Assembly: GCA_009767595.1 (NCBI GenBank)
Contig: VSDK01003676.1
Span: 496,453 to 560,452 of the forward strand
DNA length: 64,000 nt
Direction: 5' to 3'
Origin: Symbiodinium kawagutii
Taxonomy: Eukaryota > Sar > Dinophyceae > Suessiales > Symbiodiniaceae
Part shown: piece after piece, positions 45,777-56,255 of the stretch
How positions within the stretch are numbered: the first letter of the stretch is position 1
Layout: each line of letters starts with the position of its first letter
Notes under the pieces: generated by a model
Told to the model about the DNA's origin: nothing
The model's database searches: none
Seen by the model: the letters and a program-made list of their open reading frames with translations, nothing else
Made by a program: the position numbers and the translations under genes

Positions 45777-45849
45777 TTGGTTGGTTGGTTGGTTGGTTGG
45801 TTGGTTGGTTGGTTGGTTGGTTGGTTGGTTGGTTGGTTGGTTGGTTGGT
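45777..45849 (+). repeat. TTGG tetranucleotide array, about 18 copies
   Basis: Uninterrupted TTGG units immediately inside the presumed intron after the EF-hand exon. Confidence 0.95.
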
Positions 45850-47226
45850 ATAGATAGTTGGTTGAGATGCTATAGTTACTAGGGATGGCAGCTACTGATA
45901 GGTGTAGATTGAGCTGCTATAGATGGTACTAGCCATCAGATTGAGCTCCGCAAGTTGTTTGTTATTGTTGGTTGGTAAATTGATGGGTTTAGTTTGCTCA
46001 GCCAAAAGGTATGGTTGTGTTTTTGCTGAAGAGCAGCATTGCTGCAATTCATGTTCTGGAGAGAGCAGGAAAACAAAACACAAACAAAATGATAAAACAT
46101 GATAAAACACGTAATCTATTTGATTGCTCATTGAGCGAAGAAATATTGAAGAAGGAATGGCACATCAGAATAGAACCTTCCAAGAACCTGTCTTATCATC
46201 TGCTTATTGCAATGCCATTCCCCACGGATGAGCCAGGAACAGCATGTGTTTTTGCAGCGGCCCAGTTGGCCAGAGTATGGCTTGCAACAAGTTGCAGCGC
46301 CAGTCCCTATGCTTTTTGTGCTCCTTTGGCAGCTTGATCTTGGGGCCGGTGCCGTGCCCAGCCGAGGTTTTGGAAGGCCTCCAAAGCCTCCGATGCTGAG
46401 CCTGGAGGGGTGCCCATCTCATTGCTAGAGAAGGTAGATCTCAACAAGGACCCGAACGGGTTGATAGGGCAAGGCAGCAACGGCTTGTCCTTGGCATTCG
46501 CAGCGGCATTTTTCGACCACAACAAGTCTTTTTGCTGAAAGGCGCCTCGTAGTTTGATGGGTAGCTGCATGCACAGCTGCAAGAACTACTCTCTTGTTTT
46601 TTCTTTGATTCGAGTTTGAGTGCTAGCTGCTGCGTTTCAGTCACATTGTACTTGGTACTGTGGACACCTTCATTTTGGGTATTGGAATCCAGCCAGCCTG
46701 GTGACTTTGGGAACAGGGCAGGTACATCAGCCTGGTTGGTCAGCAATGGAGAACGTAGAGCAGAGTTGTGAAAGAACTTTCGTTGTTTGTGTGTTGTTTC
46801 TTGTTCTTTGTGTTTTCACTTACTGATTCAGATCTTGTTGTCTACTGGTATGTTTAAAAAAGTTCCGCTGGTGGTGAGTGAACGTCTTCCAAGCTTGGCT
46901 GGTTGAGGATGGCGACAGCGAAAACACCCGCAAGCCTAGAATACATAACCATGATCTTTCCCCAAGTGGTGTTTTCCCTGATCATTATATACTTTGTGGA
47001 CACCAGAACAGCGGACATACTCCAGTGCAAAAAAATGAGCCCCAGTGCAATCTACAGCATCTAAGACATTTACCAGTTCATCACTATCAATCACTATCAA
47101 TGACTATTAATGACTATTAATTTAATGACTATTAATGATTAAATATCAATTACTATTAATGACTATTAGTCACTATCAGTACTTTTAATAAGTATGACTT
47201 TCGGCTTGGCATCGGCTGGGTCCAAG
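45850..47226. other. Intron-like DNA
   Basis: No supported exon. Overlapping open frames on both strands at 46200-46750 have no domain. 47080-47180 is a degenerate ATGACTATTA repeat. Confidence 0.5.
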
Positions 47227-47285
47227 ATCAGCCAGCGCGTCAATGGTCGCAGGATTCCAAGGTGGACCTGGTGGAGTTTCAACAG
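47227..47285 (+). CDS. Candidate exon, degenerate EF-hand
   Basis: Read with a two-base start after TCCAAG, the frame gives QPARQWSQDSKVDLVEFQQ and ends in phase 0. The segment …SQDSKVDLVEFQQ matches the second half of an EF-hand (acidic residue, hydrophobic at loop position 8, Glu at 12, then Phe), but position 1 is Gln and position 6 Ser instead of Gly, so calcium binding is doubtful. The frame is open upstream to TATGACTTT at 47192, so the exon may start earlier. A second open frame (61 codons from 47194) is the main alternative. Confidence 0.4.
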
Positions 47286-47431
47286 GTCCCTCAGTGACGA
47301 CGCGCCGTTGCGTGGGTTGTGCTCCGTAGCATGCGGACAACTATTTACAACCAACCCATGGTTGAAACTAGCTGGTTAATGGTTGATAATAGGGGAAGAT
47401 AACAATTATAGGGGAATATATACCAACTAGA

Positions 47432-47549
47432 TGGCTGTGGGTCAATATTAACCAACCAATAATGGGGGATAATAACCAACCATTTTATAGGGAAAATAAT
47501 GGTTAATGATAGGGGAAGCAGGGGGACTAAGGGTTTTGACCCACTGCCA
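47432..47549 (-). repeat. Family B element, copy 5 (inverted)
   Basis: TGGCTGTGGGTCAATATTAA at the left and TTTTGACCCACTGCCA at the right; full length, opposite orientation to copy 1. Confidence 0.9.
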
Positions 47550-48758
47550 TGTAGATTGAGAAATCTCAGAATCATGAAGCGCGCACTAGGGTGCTTTGTG
47601 GTTTTGCTCGTCGTGGGAATTCTGGTGATATTCTGGTTGGGATGATGATTTGCTTGACAAATAGTTCTGGGGATGGATATGTATGGATTGCATCCACCAG
47701 AAAACCATCAAAGTGACAGAAAGTGGTCAAACACACATGGACTGTGACAGGGATATGTGATATATTTGCGTTGGCTGAACTTTGTCCGGAATTCGTGGTC
47801 CAAGATATCTCAGTGTGTTTCCATGATGGGATGTTGGCATAGCCAGATACAGCCAGGCTGTGCCGCGAAGATGGGTCCCGATCTGCATGGGATCTGAGGC
47901 TCTGGAAGGTCACCAAAGATCACTGGACCAGGTGCGCACCAGCTGCTGCCTGGCCCCATGCGGTGGACAGAGTTTCCATATGGGACTCGCGACCCTGACT
48001 AGTGCTCTGTGTAGGTCGGTCACGTGCCTGAAAACCTTGATTGGTCACCGTTCTCAACAACAGTCAGTATGGATACTATGGCGCTTATCATTTGCAAGTT
48101 GCCGTCGAAGGGTGTCAGCACACACACCATGTTTTTTCCTGCATGAGAGGCGTTTTCAATTCTGGACAAAAACATCGACAAACCATCCATACAGCCATCA
48201 ATTTCTGCCTAGCGGTTGAGTGATATATTCACCATGACATTATCCACAATAGCTGAAGATCATAGTTAACGAGCTTTACACTCACCACGCTAAACTACTG
48301 CCAACCGTCATCCTTCTGACCATCAGTATTGACCACCATTCTCACTAACCATCACTAACCATCATTATCCTCAACGTTCATCAGTGATCATAATCAGCAG
48401 TCGTTACCAACCATGGTTGATTATCCACTATTGACCACCACCAAGCTTACAGCAATGATGAACTACGTGGGTTGTAACTTGTGCCGATTGCAAGATCTTG
48501 TGTTCTATTAGCCAACCACTCTTAGCCACTACTAACCTGCATTACGAACCAGCAATCAGCATCACCAACCACTACTTGGATGTGCAGCTGGGGTTTTAAT
48601 CCTGGTTAGTATCAGCCCTTGAGGGTAGCTTAGGTAGCTTATAACCCCTAGAAACCATGGTTAGGGGCCACTGACTAAGTGGAGGTGCGCATCCAAGCGA
48701 CCAAGACCAACCACTTCTCATGTGCTGAACCCGTTGCCGTTGCCTGGGACCTCCCCAG

Positions 48759-48825
48759 ATCGTTTCCTTGGCCTCCGGCGTGGCGCGCAGCGTGGCCTTG
48801 AGCCTTGGCGCGGCCACGGCTGACG
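48759..48825 (+). CDS. Candidate exon, Ala/Ser/Val-rich
   Basis: From a CTCCCCAG acceptor to a GTAGAT donor the phase 0 frame gives IVSLASGVARSVALSLGAAT, AD and one base. The start phase matches the end of 47227-47285. It does not pair well with the preferred frame of 49177. An upstream frame from 48675 (VEVRIQATKTNHFSCAEPVA…) is also open and would end at a different donor. Frame uncertain. Confidence 0.4.
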
Positions 48826-48833
48826 GTAGATTT

Positions 48834-48925
48834 TGATTTTGTTGGTTTTTGTGAATCAAAGATTTTTGTGACTCAAAGATTTTTGATTTTTTGTTGGTTT
48901 TTGTTGGTTTTTGTGAATCAAAGAT
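48834..48925 (+). repeat. Tandem TTTTTGTGAATCAAAGAT repeat
   Basis: About three to four partial copies of a TTTTGTTGG/TTTTTGTGAATCAAAGA unit directly after the candidate exon end. Confidence 0.8.
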
Positions 48926-49176
48926 TTGATAGCGTCGTACAATAAGTGGTTCATTCAGCACAGGGAAAACCTTCTTGGAAGGGAAAAAACCCTGCACAGC
49001 CATTTTGTTGGTTTTTGTTTTTTGTTGATTTTGACTTGTATAGATTTTCTTGGAAGCTTTGGTCCGCTCTTGTTGTTTTTTATGAACGCTTTGTTTGATA
49101 CTTCTTGTTGAATGTCTCAACCATCCCTTTAACCAGCACTGAACCAGTTCCTTTGTTTCCACCTGGCTGTCCCCAG

Positions 49177-49286
49177 GAAGGGCGGCTTGTCGTATGTGCA
49201 GCAAGAGATCTGCGCCGCTGCCGCGGCGGCGGCCGCGGGTGTGGAAGAAGGAAGGCTGCAGGGGAAGGCGCAGCAGGGGCGGGGGG
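49177..49286 (+). CDS. Candidate exon with poly-alanine run
   Basis: After a CTGTCCCCAG acceptor a one-base start gives KGGLSYVQQEICAAAAAAAA, then GVEEGRLQGKAQQGRGG. The right limit is unclear (GTCGTA at 49287, or a later donor). A two-base start gives an Arg/Pro-rich peptide that would fit the phase of 48759. Very GC-rich (GCCGCGGCGGCGGCC). The phase needed by the next exon (50527) is not met by an obvious GT donor. Confidence 0.35.
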
Positions 49287-50011
49287 GTCGTAGTGGCGGT
49301 TTGTTGTGGGGTTGTCCATGGGCCTTGGAAACGACTAACCATCCAATAAGAACCATGAAAAGGAAAGCTACCTGCGACTTTTCCAGTAAGACTTGTTGTT
49401 GCTGAGTGTTTTTTGGGGGTGTTATTGGTTCTTCGCGTTGTTGGATTTTTTCCGATGTTGTTGGGGGGTGCTAGTTGGGCTGTGTTAGGCTAAACATTGG
49501 TACAGGAGACGTAAAATAGGGATGAACCCGGATCGCGGGGTAGCGATTCATAGCGCAACTGATCGTTGTTGGCAATGATTGCAGAGAGTTGTTAGGTACC
49601 TTAAAGCGTTTGTGGTGATTATTGATGGTCAATTGAGGCTTAGCTAATGGTTCATCATCTGAAACATGATGGTGATTGTTGTTATTCATCATGATTATTT
49701 TGTTTCATTTTTTTATGAACTTGTTTGGTGGCAAGTGGCGTGATGGCAATAGCCATGACTACCCCATCAGTTCTACTGTTGTGTCTGACTGTGTCAAAAG
49801 TCCTGCATGGTCGATATTGTTTGTAATAATTTGGTGTTGCAAAACTGAAAGCTATGAACGAAAATGATATCACAAATTATGTACAACGATCACTGCAAGG
49901 ATCACGCTAATTTTCCTACAGCAAACCCTTGCTGCATCATCCACAGGGCTTCCACAAACCTTTGTGGAGAGTCGTTATGATCAATGGAGCCAAGCATCCA
50001 CTATGATCATT
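49287..50011. other. Intron-like DNA
   Basis: No supported exon and no recognisable element; AT-rich with short poly-T runs. Confidence 0.55.
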
Positions 50012-50125
50012 TGGCAATGAATCAATTTTAAGCAACCAACTAATGGGGGATAGTCACCAACATAAGAGGGAAAACAATGGTAAATGACGGGGTAAACATG
50101 GGCCCAGGGTTTTGACCCACAGCCA
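50012..50125 (-). repeat. Family B element, copy 6 (inverted, left end diverged)
   Basis: Right end GGGTTTTGACCCACAGCCA is intact. The left end TTGGCAATGAATCAATTTTA is a diverged terminal repeat. Interior AATGGGGGATA and GGGAAAACAATGGT blocks are conserved. Confidence 0.8.
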
Positions 50126-50526
50126 TTTGATTAGTCAACAGCTTCTCATTCAGTGGAACCAAGGGGCGAACTTCTGGAAATTGCATGGAATTCCGCAATT
50201 GATCCCTTGAGAGGCTCAGAAAATCAATTGACGCGGGCCAATTTTTCATGCTAGTGATAGGTCCTGGTGGGTGAATGTGGGTGATATTCTGCAAGCATTC
50301 CGCGGACTGGATTTTCATTGGATCAATGGAGTTGTCAGTGCCACATTCTCCGCTTGGAGAATTCAAACCTTGCAATTCAATCCCTTCAAACACAGTCAAA
50401 ATCGCATAAAAAGCAACCGAAGATGCAGAGTGGGCGCAGTCATGTGGACCAATATGAGCGTAGGTAATGGGTGGCCGAGCACCTGCGAGCCCCATGATGA
50501 AGGTCGGTTGCTGCTCCATCTGTTAG

Positions 50527-50718
50527 GAGCCACAGCCATGCAGATCCTTCTGGCGATCCCCCAGTCATTCGCTGGCTTGAGCGGGCTAAGGATTTGAAGG
50601 CGCAAAGCATTGAAGCAGTGGATGCAGTGGCGGCAGACTTGCCCAAGAACCAACAGGTGCTTGGACGGCGTTGGCTTCGTATTGGCTTGAGCAAGGAACT
50701 TGCGGAAGTCGACCTGAG
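50527..50718 (+). CDS. Exon, longest island of chain 2, unknown helical domain
   Basis: After TGCTGCTCCATCTGTTAG a one-base start opens 63 codons: SHADPSGDPPVIRWLERAKD, LKAQSIEAVDAVAADLPKNQ, QVLGRRWLRIGLSKELAEVD, then L and two bases at a GTTCAT donor. The junction with the next exon (52588, one-base start) codes Arg. Third positions favour G/C, and the peptide is largely helical and charged. I do not recognise the family. A 112-codon minus-strand frame over the same bases is read as its shadow. Confidence 0.6.
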
Positions 50719-51059
50719 GTTCATGTGATGTCATGCTTATGAGAAGTGAAGGTCAGTTACAATAGTTATCAAAAATGGTAGTTGCAGTAACTACATCTTG
50801 TGATACAACTGAGGTGCAGATTTTTCACATGCATTCTGGTATTGGCAGATATTGAGGTCAAAGGGGAGGGATGGATGGTTCGTACTCGGGCTGTGACTGA
50901 TGATCATGGCTCATGATTCATGATCGACCCTGTGAACATCCGACATATCTGCCCACATCCACATGCATGTCCAGCTTGCATGTCGGTCCTTGCCTGGGAG
51001 CAGCCACCTGCTCACTAAATGTCTATTATTATGTGACCATCCAATGGCATGAGGATTCC

Positions 51060-51172
51060 ATATGGGTGTTTCTCAAAATAGGGGACCCCAAAAAAAAAAA
51101 GTGGGTTTATTACTATAAACGACTATAAATTGATGATTTAGGGGTCCCCTATTTTGAGAAACCACCATATAG
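51060..51172 (+). repeat. Family A element, copy 5 (reference copy)
   Basis: Left end ATATGGGTGTTTCTCAAAAT followed by AGGGGACCCC; right end GGGGTCCCCTATTTTGAGAA followed by ACCACCATAT. This gives a nearly perfect terminal inverted repeat of about 30 bases around a 50-bp centre containing ACTATAAACGACTATAAATT. No coding capacity. Confidence 0.95.
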
Positions 51173-52587
51173 CTGAAAGGATGCAATGGCGTAAGCACTC
51201 CAACTCATGGCGCAAGCTCCCAGGTGGCTCTGAGTTGTTTGGCTGCCAGCTTCTCTGCCGGCTTGGCTGTGGCCGGGGCCAACTCCTCGATTGAGGTCAG
51301 GCTGCTGTTGAATCATGGCCACTCCCAAGCCATCTGTACATCATTCAGCCAGGTTAAACTGGGAGAATGCCAGGAAACCACCTTAGTCCACCATAGAAAT
51401 CGGTACTGATGGGTCGTACCGAAGATGGGGTTAGATTGAATCAATAAGAACACATCCTGTGAATCAGCTAACTTGGAAATCCTTATGATGTCCAGGCTCC
51501 AGATGCTCCATGTGTTTCAGCGTCGCCCCAGGCTGCACGGCAGGCTGCGTGGCGGGCCATGGTCCAAAGTGACTGGAACGAAACGCAACGGCAGGACGGC
51601 TGGCTGCTTCTGAGCGTTGCGCTTCATGAGTTGTCAAGATGCACATCAGTTGCAATCCATCAGCAAGGGTGAAACCCACAGTCAAGTTGGGAAGGTTCAG
51701 CCTAGGGGAGGGGTGAGTTCCCACATAAATCTAGTTTGGTGAAACCCAGATGTTGATCAATGAAGTTTTGCATCACGCTGGTAGACCTGCAAACTGCTTC
51801 CGCAGGAAGTAGCAGCACAGGTGGCTGGTCTAACTGCAGGACTGCATGCCCAGGCTCAATCGCGACTCACCGGATGCTGGCATGGGGATGTGACAAGAGA
51901 TGTTTGAGGGATGTTCATTTCTTTTTGGTGTTGCAATTTCCAAGCGAACCAGGAACTAACCAGTCTTAATAAGGGTGATTTGTTGTTCGTGTGATTTGCG
52001 AGTGCTTTTCTGTTGTACCCTCGATCTTGACAGCAAACCAAATTTATGGGTACAAGCAACTGTTTGCCCAAATCCTTGGGAATCGAGCATGGCTTGATCC
52101 AAGAGGCCAGGTTTAAAAACATCACATCCATGCCCCTAAAGGGCAATGAAATGCACAAATAACCTGAAGACTGAACGAACAGGATCAATTTTGCTACTCT
52201 TGGCACCAGTTTATACGAAAACGGTTGTCATTCTTGTATATTCTTGTAGATTTCATAAATTTTCCTTGTGCCCGAACCAGGCCGACTTTTGGTTTATCCC
52301 CCTAGTGTTGTTGATTCTGAATGCTGGTTAATGCTGGATCCGCAGTAGTACCCTCTCCCATAGTATTTGATGGTATATATACCAGCTGTCTATGCATAAA
52401 CTGGGGATGGTTTATCGATACGGATCCACCAATCCAAGCCATCACCAGTTTAAACACATCATTGTGTCAGATCAGCTTCTAATATTATGCATCATTTGAC
52501 TGTAAATCACCAGAACTTGAATAATCCAACATAAATGATGCCAGGACCCACATGACTATCCACCATTTCATCTTTGGTCCAACCCAG
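51173..52587. other. Intron-like DNA
   Basis: GC-richer patches at 51220-51310 and 51490-51620 are open in places on both strands but give no clear exon with matching phase. The 50527 and 52588 exons join in phase without them. Confidence 0.5.
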
Positions 52588-52707
52588 GCACGTCGTCACA
52601 TGTCGTGGCCAGGCCAAGCATTCGCATCCCTATGTGATTCGTCAAGCCGTGGAGCAGACCATGTTCGGATCCTTGGGAGGCGAAGGGGGTGCTGGAGGTG
52701 CTTCCCG
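52588..52707 (+). CDS. Exon, unknown domain with Gly-rich end
   Basis: From a CAACCCAG acceptor to a strong GTAAGC donor: one base, 39 codons, two bases. Reads HVVTCRGQAKHSHPYVIRQA, VEQTMFGSLGGEGGAGGAS. The first base completes AGG (Arg) from the previous exon, and the last two complete CGG (Arg) with the next. The first part looks like a folded basic segment, the end like a flexible Gly/Ala linker. No family recognised. Confidence 0.6.
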
Positions 52708-52934
52708 GTAAGCTCTGTGCCTGTACCAGGTGGATGATCATGGTCAGTAATGGTTAGTAATGGAAAACTGTGGATGATCGTGGTTGGCAATGGGTAACTG
52801 TGGGGATCAGTTCGGGTTAGAAGCAATAAGACTAGTGGATGATCCTGGTTGGGAATGGATAACTGTGGGGATAATGGCCAAACATGCCAACCGTCATGAG
52901 GAATACAATGGGTAATGATGGCACACCGGGCTGG

Positions 52935-53038
52935 GGTTCTGAAAATTGGGAACCCTCAAAAACGGTTGGTTTATTATTAGAAATGATTGCTATTTGGATG
53001 ATTTTGGGGTACCCCCAATTGAAGAAACCACCATATAC
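52935..53038 (+). repeat. Family A element, copy 6 (left end diverged)
   Basis: Right end GGGTACCCCCAATTGAAGAAACCACCATATA is intact; the left TGAAAATTGGGAACCCTCA is diverged. Interior GGTTTATTATTAGAAATGA and GGATGATTTTGGGG blocks match other copies. Confidence 0.8.
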
Positions 53039-53508
53039 TGGCTGCTGGCCTCAGGTGACTCAGGTGACTCAGGTGTAGATGCTTGGGGAATCTACCGCGC
53101 TGGCTAGGGATCCTGGAGTGATAAGCAAGAATTGGGATGTTTTGGCAGCACTGTTTTGCACTCATACCCAGGAACCAACCAGCTGACTGCTAGCCATGAA
53201 CCAAGTGGAGGACCATAGCAGGGACTCATCACTTTTTCGGATGTCCCCAGGTTGTCAGCAGCTTGAGGGCGAGTAATGCAATGTAAAGAAACAAGCGGAA
53301 CCCATCGTGCAGAATAGAATCTAGGCTTGGCAGCCAAATACCCAGCCCCTTTCTGATAAGTGGGGTTGGGGCCCCAACCTTCTTGATGAACATCTCAAAA
53401 ACCAACCAAAAAGCCTTAGTTGAGATGTTCATCCCTCATCCACAGCAGGCACAGAGACGGAGTCAAAGTGCCGCTTGCTCATTGAACACGTCATCAGCGC
53501 CCTCGCAG

Positions 53509-53586
53509 GGTTTCCCAGTGGGCACTGCCCCGGGTTGGACTGGTGGCCGCGAGGTGGCTGCAGGCCTATCAGCCAGAGACTGGCTG
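53509..53586 (+). CDS. Exon, unknown product
   Basis: After a CCCTCGCAG acceptor: one base, 25 codons, two bases. Reads VSQWALPRVGLVAARWLQAY, then QPETG, then TG completed by G to Trp at the next exon. Possible donors are GTGGCT at 53554 and GTAATT at 53587, both leaving two bases. The second coincides exactly with the first base of a family D element. The phase matches 52588 and 54496. Product unknown. Confidence 0.55.
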
Positions 53587-53682
53587 GTAATTGGGAGTGA
53601 GCTAAGGAGCCAGGACCATCCCTATGGCTCTTTAAAGGAGGAGCGGTTTGGAGCTACCAGGAGTGGCCTAACCAAATGGTAG
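53587..53682 (+). repeat. Family D element, copy 4, starting at an exon end
   Basis: Preceded by TGGCTG, starts GTAATTGGGAGTGAGC and ends CTAACCAAATGGTAG (96 bp). Removing only this element would put a stop in frame (TG|A), so if the upstream exon is real the intron must run on to 54495. Confidence 0.8.
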
Positions 53683-54396
53683 AGGTAGTAGAGGTGGGTG
53701 ATGATAGCTGGATTCATGACAACTGACTCTTATGTGCTTATTTTGTATGAAATGCATTGAAATGAGTTTTTTTGAGACAAGTAAAAGTCCATGTTTGTTT
53801 GAGGACCGGTGGCCAGTACCCAGTTCGATCAGGGGGGTGCAGTGGCAATACAGCTGAACATTCCGACCACTATCATTGCCGGCGATTGCTCAGCATACCC
53901 AAGGCCACTGAATGGAAAGTGGAGAATTCCAAGCACATCACAGGCACGGACATGATTTGTTGCGCAAGCCATTGGCGAAGATGGAGGAGACACTGGGTCA
54001 TCCATGATGATTGCCCAAGATTTTCATGGTTGCCTGCCTTTCACTTCTTGGGAATGGTGGGCACAGTTCATGAACAGCCCCTTCGTTCCAATGGCGAATG
54101 GGAAGCGGACAGCTTTCATGCCCATTTCATGCGACGTAATCGGTGTTCAATCTCAAGGGTCACCATCGTGTTTAGGTAAAAGCTGCAGAAAACGCGGCGC
54201 TGTACGGAAAGGACCACCATGTATACAGCTTGTAGTGGAGCATCATGGTGCTTTGTCCCAAGCATTGCTGCGAAAGTAGTGTGCCAAGGTCACCAATGCG
54301 TGGCATATTGAAAAGCACGCCACGTCCATCCGAAGGGCTGAAGCGATGATTATGCCCCACTCAGGATTCCCTCACTGACCCAACTCGATTTATACT

Positions 54397-54456
54397 GATG
54401 AAACATGATGAAACATGATGAAACATGATGAAACATGATGAAACATGATGAAACAT
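54397..54456 (+). repeat. 10-bp minisatellite, six copies
   Basis: Units of ATGATGAAAC, uninterrupted. Confidence 0.95.
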
Positions 54457-54495
54457 CCAAAACATCTCCAAAAAGGCGCATGTTTTGTGTGTTAG

Positions 54496-54573
54496 GGGCA
54501 TGACGTGCATCACCGGCGCTCTCCAGATCCCTCGGCGGCCAATCTGGTTTGGGCTGGCGAAGCCTTTCACCAG
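54496..54573 (+). CDS. Exon, unknown product
   Basis: After TTTTGTGTGTTAG: one base, 25 codons, two bases. Reads GMTCITGALQIPRRPIWFGL, then AKPFT, and ends with AG before a GC donor. The GC donor is preferred over GTTGAT at 54584 because only it leaves the two bases needed by the next exon's one-base start. The mix of hydrophobic and Pro/Arg residues suggests a folded segment. No family recognised. Confidence 0.55.
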
Positions 54574-55436
54574 GCGCAGCTGGGTTGATGGGTGGTTGAT
54601 GACTGCGATCATCTTGGATCATGGAGTGATGCTTAGGGATAGTCTCCAGCTCAAAGCAACCAATGTAGCCAACAGTTGTTGAATTTGAGTGGCAAAAACC
54701 CTTTAGTTCACTTGTTCCATATACTGTAACTGTTTTTAATTTCTCTTGATGGACTTTTTTGAAATTGTCGATTGTTCGGTTCGGATGTTTGAGATGGTTG
54801 ACCTTGTCGAAATTCGCCCTCACTTCAGTGCAGGTTGTCCGTTCATTGCCCCAATGGTCAAGGTGGATCCTTCCAAGTAGGGAATGAGGTTGAGCGATGA
54901 AGCTTGTTGTTCAATTGTGGTAGTCTCATTCAGATGGTTGCTAAATGCTTGCTTCGGATCACACACGCACATACACCAACAGTCAGTGTCAGTAATAATC
55001 GTAGACAAAGAACGTGGTGAAATCTGACTATATAATGTTGATCGTTGTTTTCCAATGAAGTGTTGAGAATCTCTACTGATCAATTTTTGACCACATGATT
55101 GATTGGTCAATCAATTTTATTGGCTATATTTGGCTATTCTTGGTCGTCGTTTTGTTAACCCTTGAGGGCCATTAGTCTTGAGCATTACTGACCATCGTGA
55201 TCAACTATCATGATGAACCATCATCGTGATGAACCATCATCATGAACCATAGTCCTAATCATCATCACGAACCATTACTGACCAACTGACCATCATCATG
55301 AACGATCAACAATTGCCCATCCAAACAAAATAACCCTCAAACTTCACCATCAATCAATTCTCACCAATTAACCAATTAACCTCCATCAATTAGCCATCAA
55401 TTTCCATTATTTCCGATCATTTGCAATTACAAATCA

Positions 55437-55562
55437 TTTGACCACCACTTAACCGTCACTTCACCCCCACTTCACCACCACTTCACCACCACTTAACCAT
55501 CATTTAACCATCACTTAACCATCACTTCACCATCACTTCACCATCACTTCACCACCACTTAA
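55437..55562 (+). repeat. 10-bp minisatellite (ACCATCACTT)
   Basis: About twelve imperfect copies of ACC(A/C)(T/C)CACTT in tandem, in the intron just before the 55614 exon. Confidence 0.95.
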
Positions 55563-55613
55563 TCATCATCAAAACCCCATCCCAAACTCATCCCTTCACC
55601 ACCCATGGCCCAG

Positions 55614-55760
55614 CTCACGCCGCTGCTTCCAGGCCTTCCAAGCTGTCCATCAGCAGGACCGCCCCAGCAGTGCTGCGCAGCGGGCGGCGGACTTCCTCAG
55701 CGCAGGACGGGGGGATGGCCCACAGGCCCGACAGGATGGGCTGCGGGTGGAGATGCCCTG
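55614..55760 (+). CDS. Exon, Gln/Ala/Arg-rich
   Basis: After CACCCATGGCCCAG: one base, 48 codons, two bases. Reads SRRCFQAFQAVHQQDRPSSA, AQRAADFLSAGRGDGPQARQ, DGLRVEMP, ending TG at a GTTTTT donor; an earlier GTGGAG donor (55747) would end in phase 0. The one-base start fits the overhang of 54496 (AG+C, Ser). A second frame starting with ATG 55605 is open but Pro/Cys/Gly-rich and less protein-like. No stop is reached, so this gene continues or ends in a further exon I cannot place before the ABT1-like gene at 57.4 kb. Confidence 0.55.
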
Positions 55761-55786
55761 GTTTTTAGAGGGTTTTTATAGGTTAT

Positions 55787-55890
55787 ATATGGTGGTTTCT
55801 CAAAATAAGGGACCCCCCAAATCACCCAATAGTAGTCATTTGTAGTAATTGCCCAGCCATTTTTGGGGCACCCCCTACATTTGATAGGGG
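55787..55890 (+). repeat. Family A element, copy 7 (right end diverged)
   Basis: Left end TATATGGTGGTTTCTCAAAA is intact, starting 27 bases into the intron; the right end is only weakly similar (CCCCCTACATTTGATAGGGG). Confidence 0.75.
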
Positions 55891-56066
55891 TTACAGTAGG
55901 AATAATCAGCAAATGTAGGGGTATCACCAGCTGCCAGGTGGTAAAAACAGCAGGTAGAAAAGGAAGATCACATTTCAAAGAGCCAAGAAATGCGACCTGG
56001 GGTTATAGTATGGTTAATAGCAATTCGAGATAATGACTACAAGTAACAACAGTTGTGAAACACCTA

Positions 56067-56255
56067 CTGGCTGGTGGTTTGATGTACGTTTTTAACATTC
56101 CCGACTTAGAAATAGTCACTAAGGGATAATGACCAAGAACAATGGTAAAACAACTACTGGTCGGTTGCTTGATTGACATGTTTATTTTCCCAAATGTAGT
56201 CATTAACAAATGGTTCGTCGACTAAAAGTTTCATAGGGGTTCAACCACCAACCAG
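56067..56255 (+). repeat. Family C element, copy 3 (with internal duplication)
   Basis: Left end CTGGCTGGTGGTTTGATG, right end GGGGTTCAACCACCAACCAG. A second left-end-like sequence (CTGGTCGGTTGCTTGATTGA) begins at 56157, so the copy is either partly duplicated or two nested insertions. Confidence 0.75.

Noticed and set aside
50396-50734. 112- and 94-codon minus-strand frames
   Set aside because: They overlap the plus-strand exon 50527-50718, which has an acceptor, a donor and phases matching the next exon.
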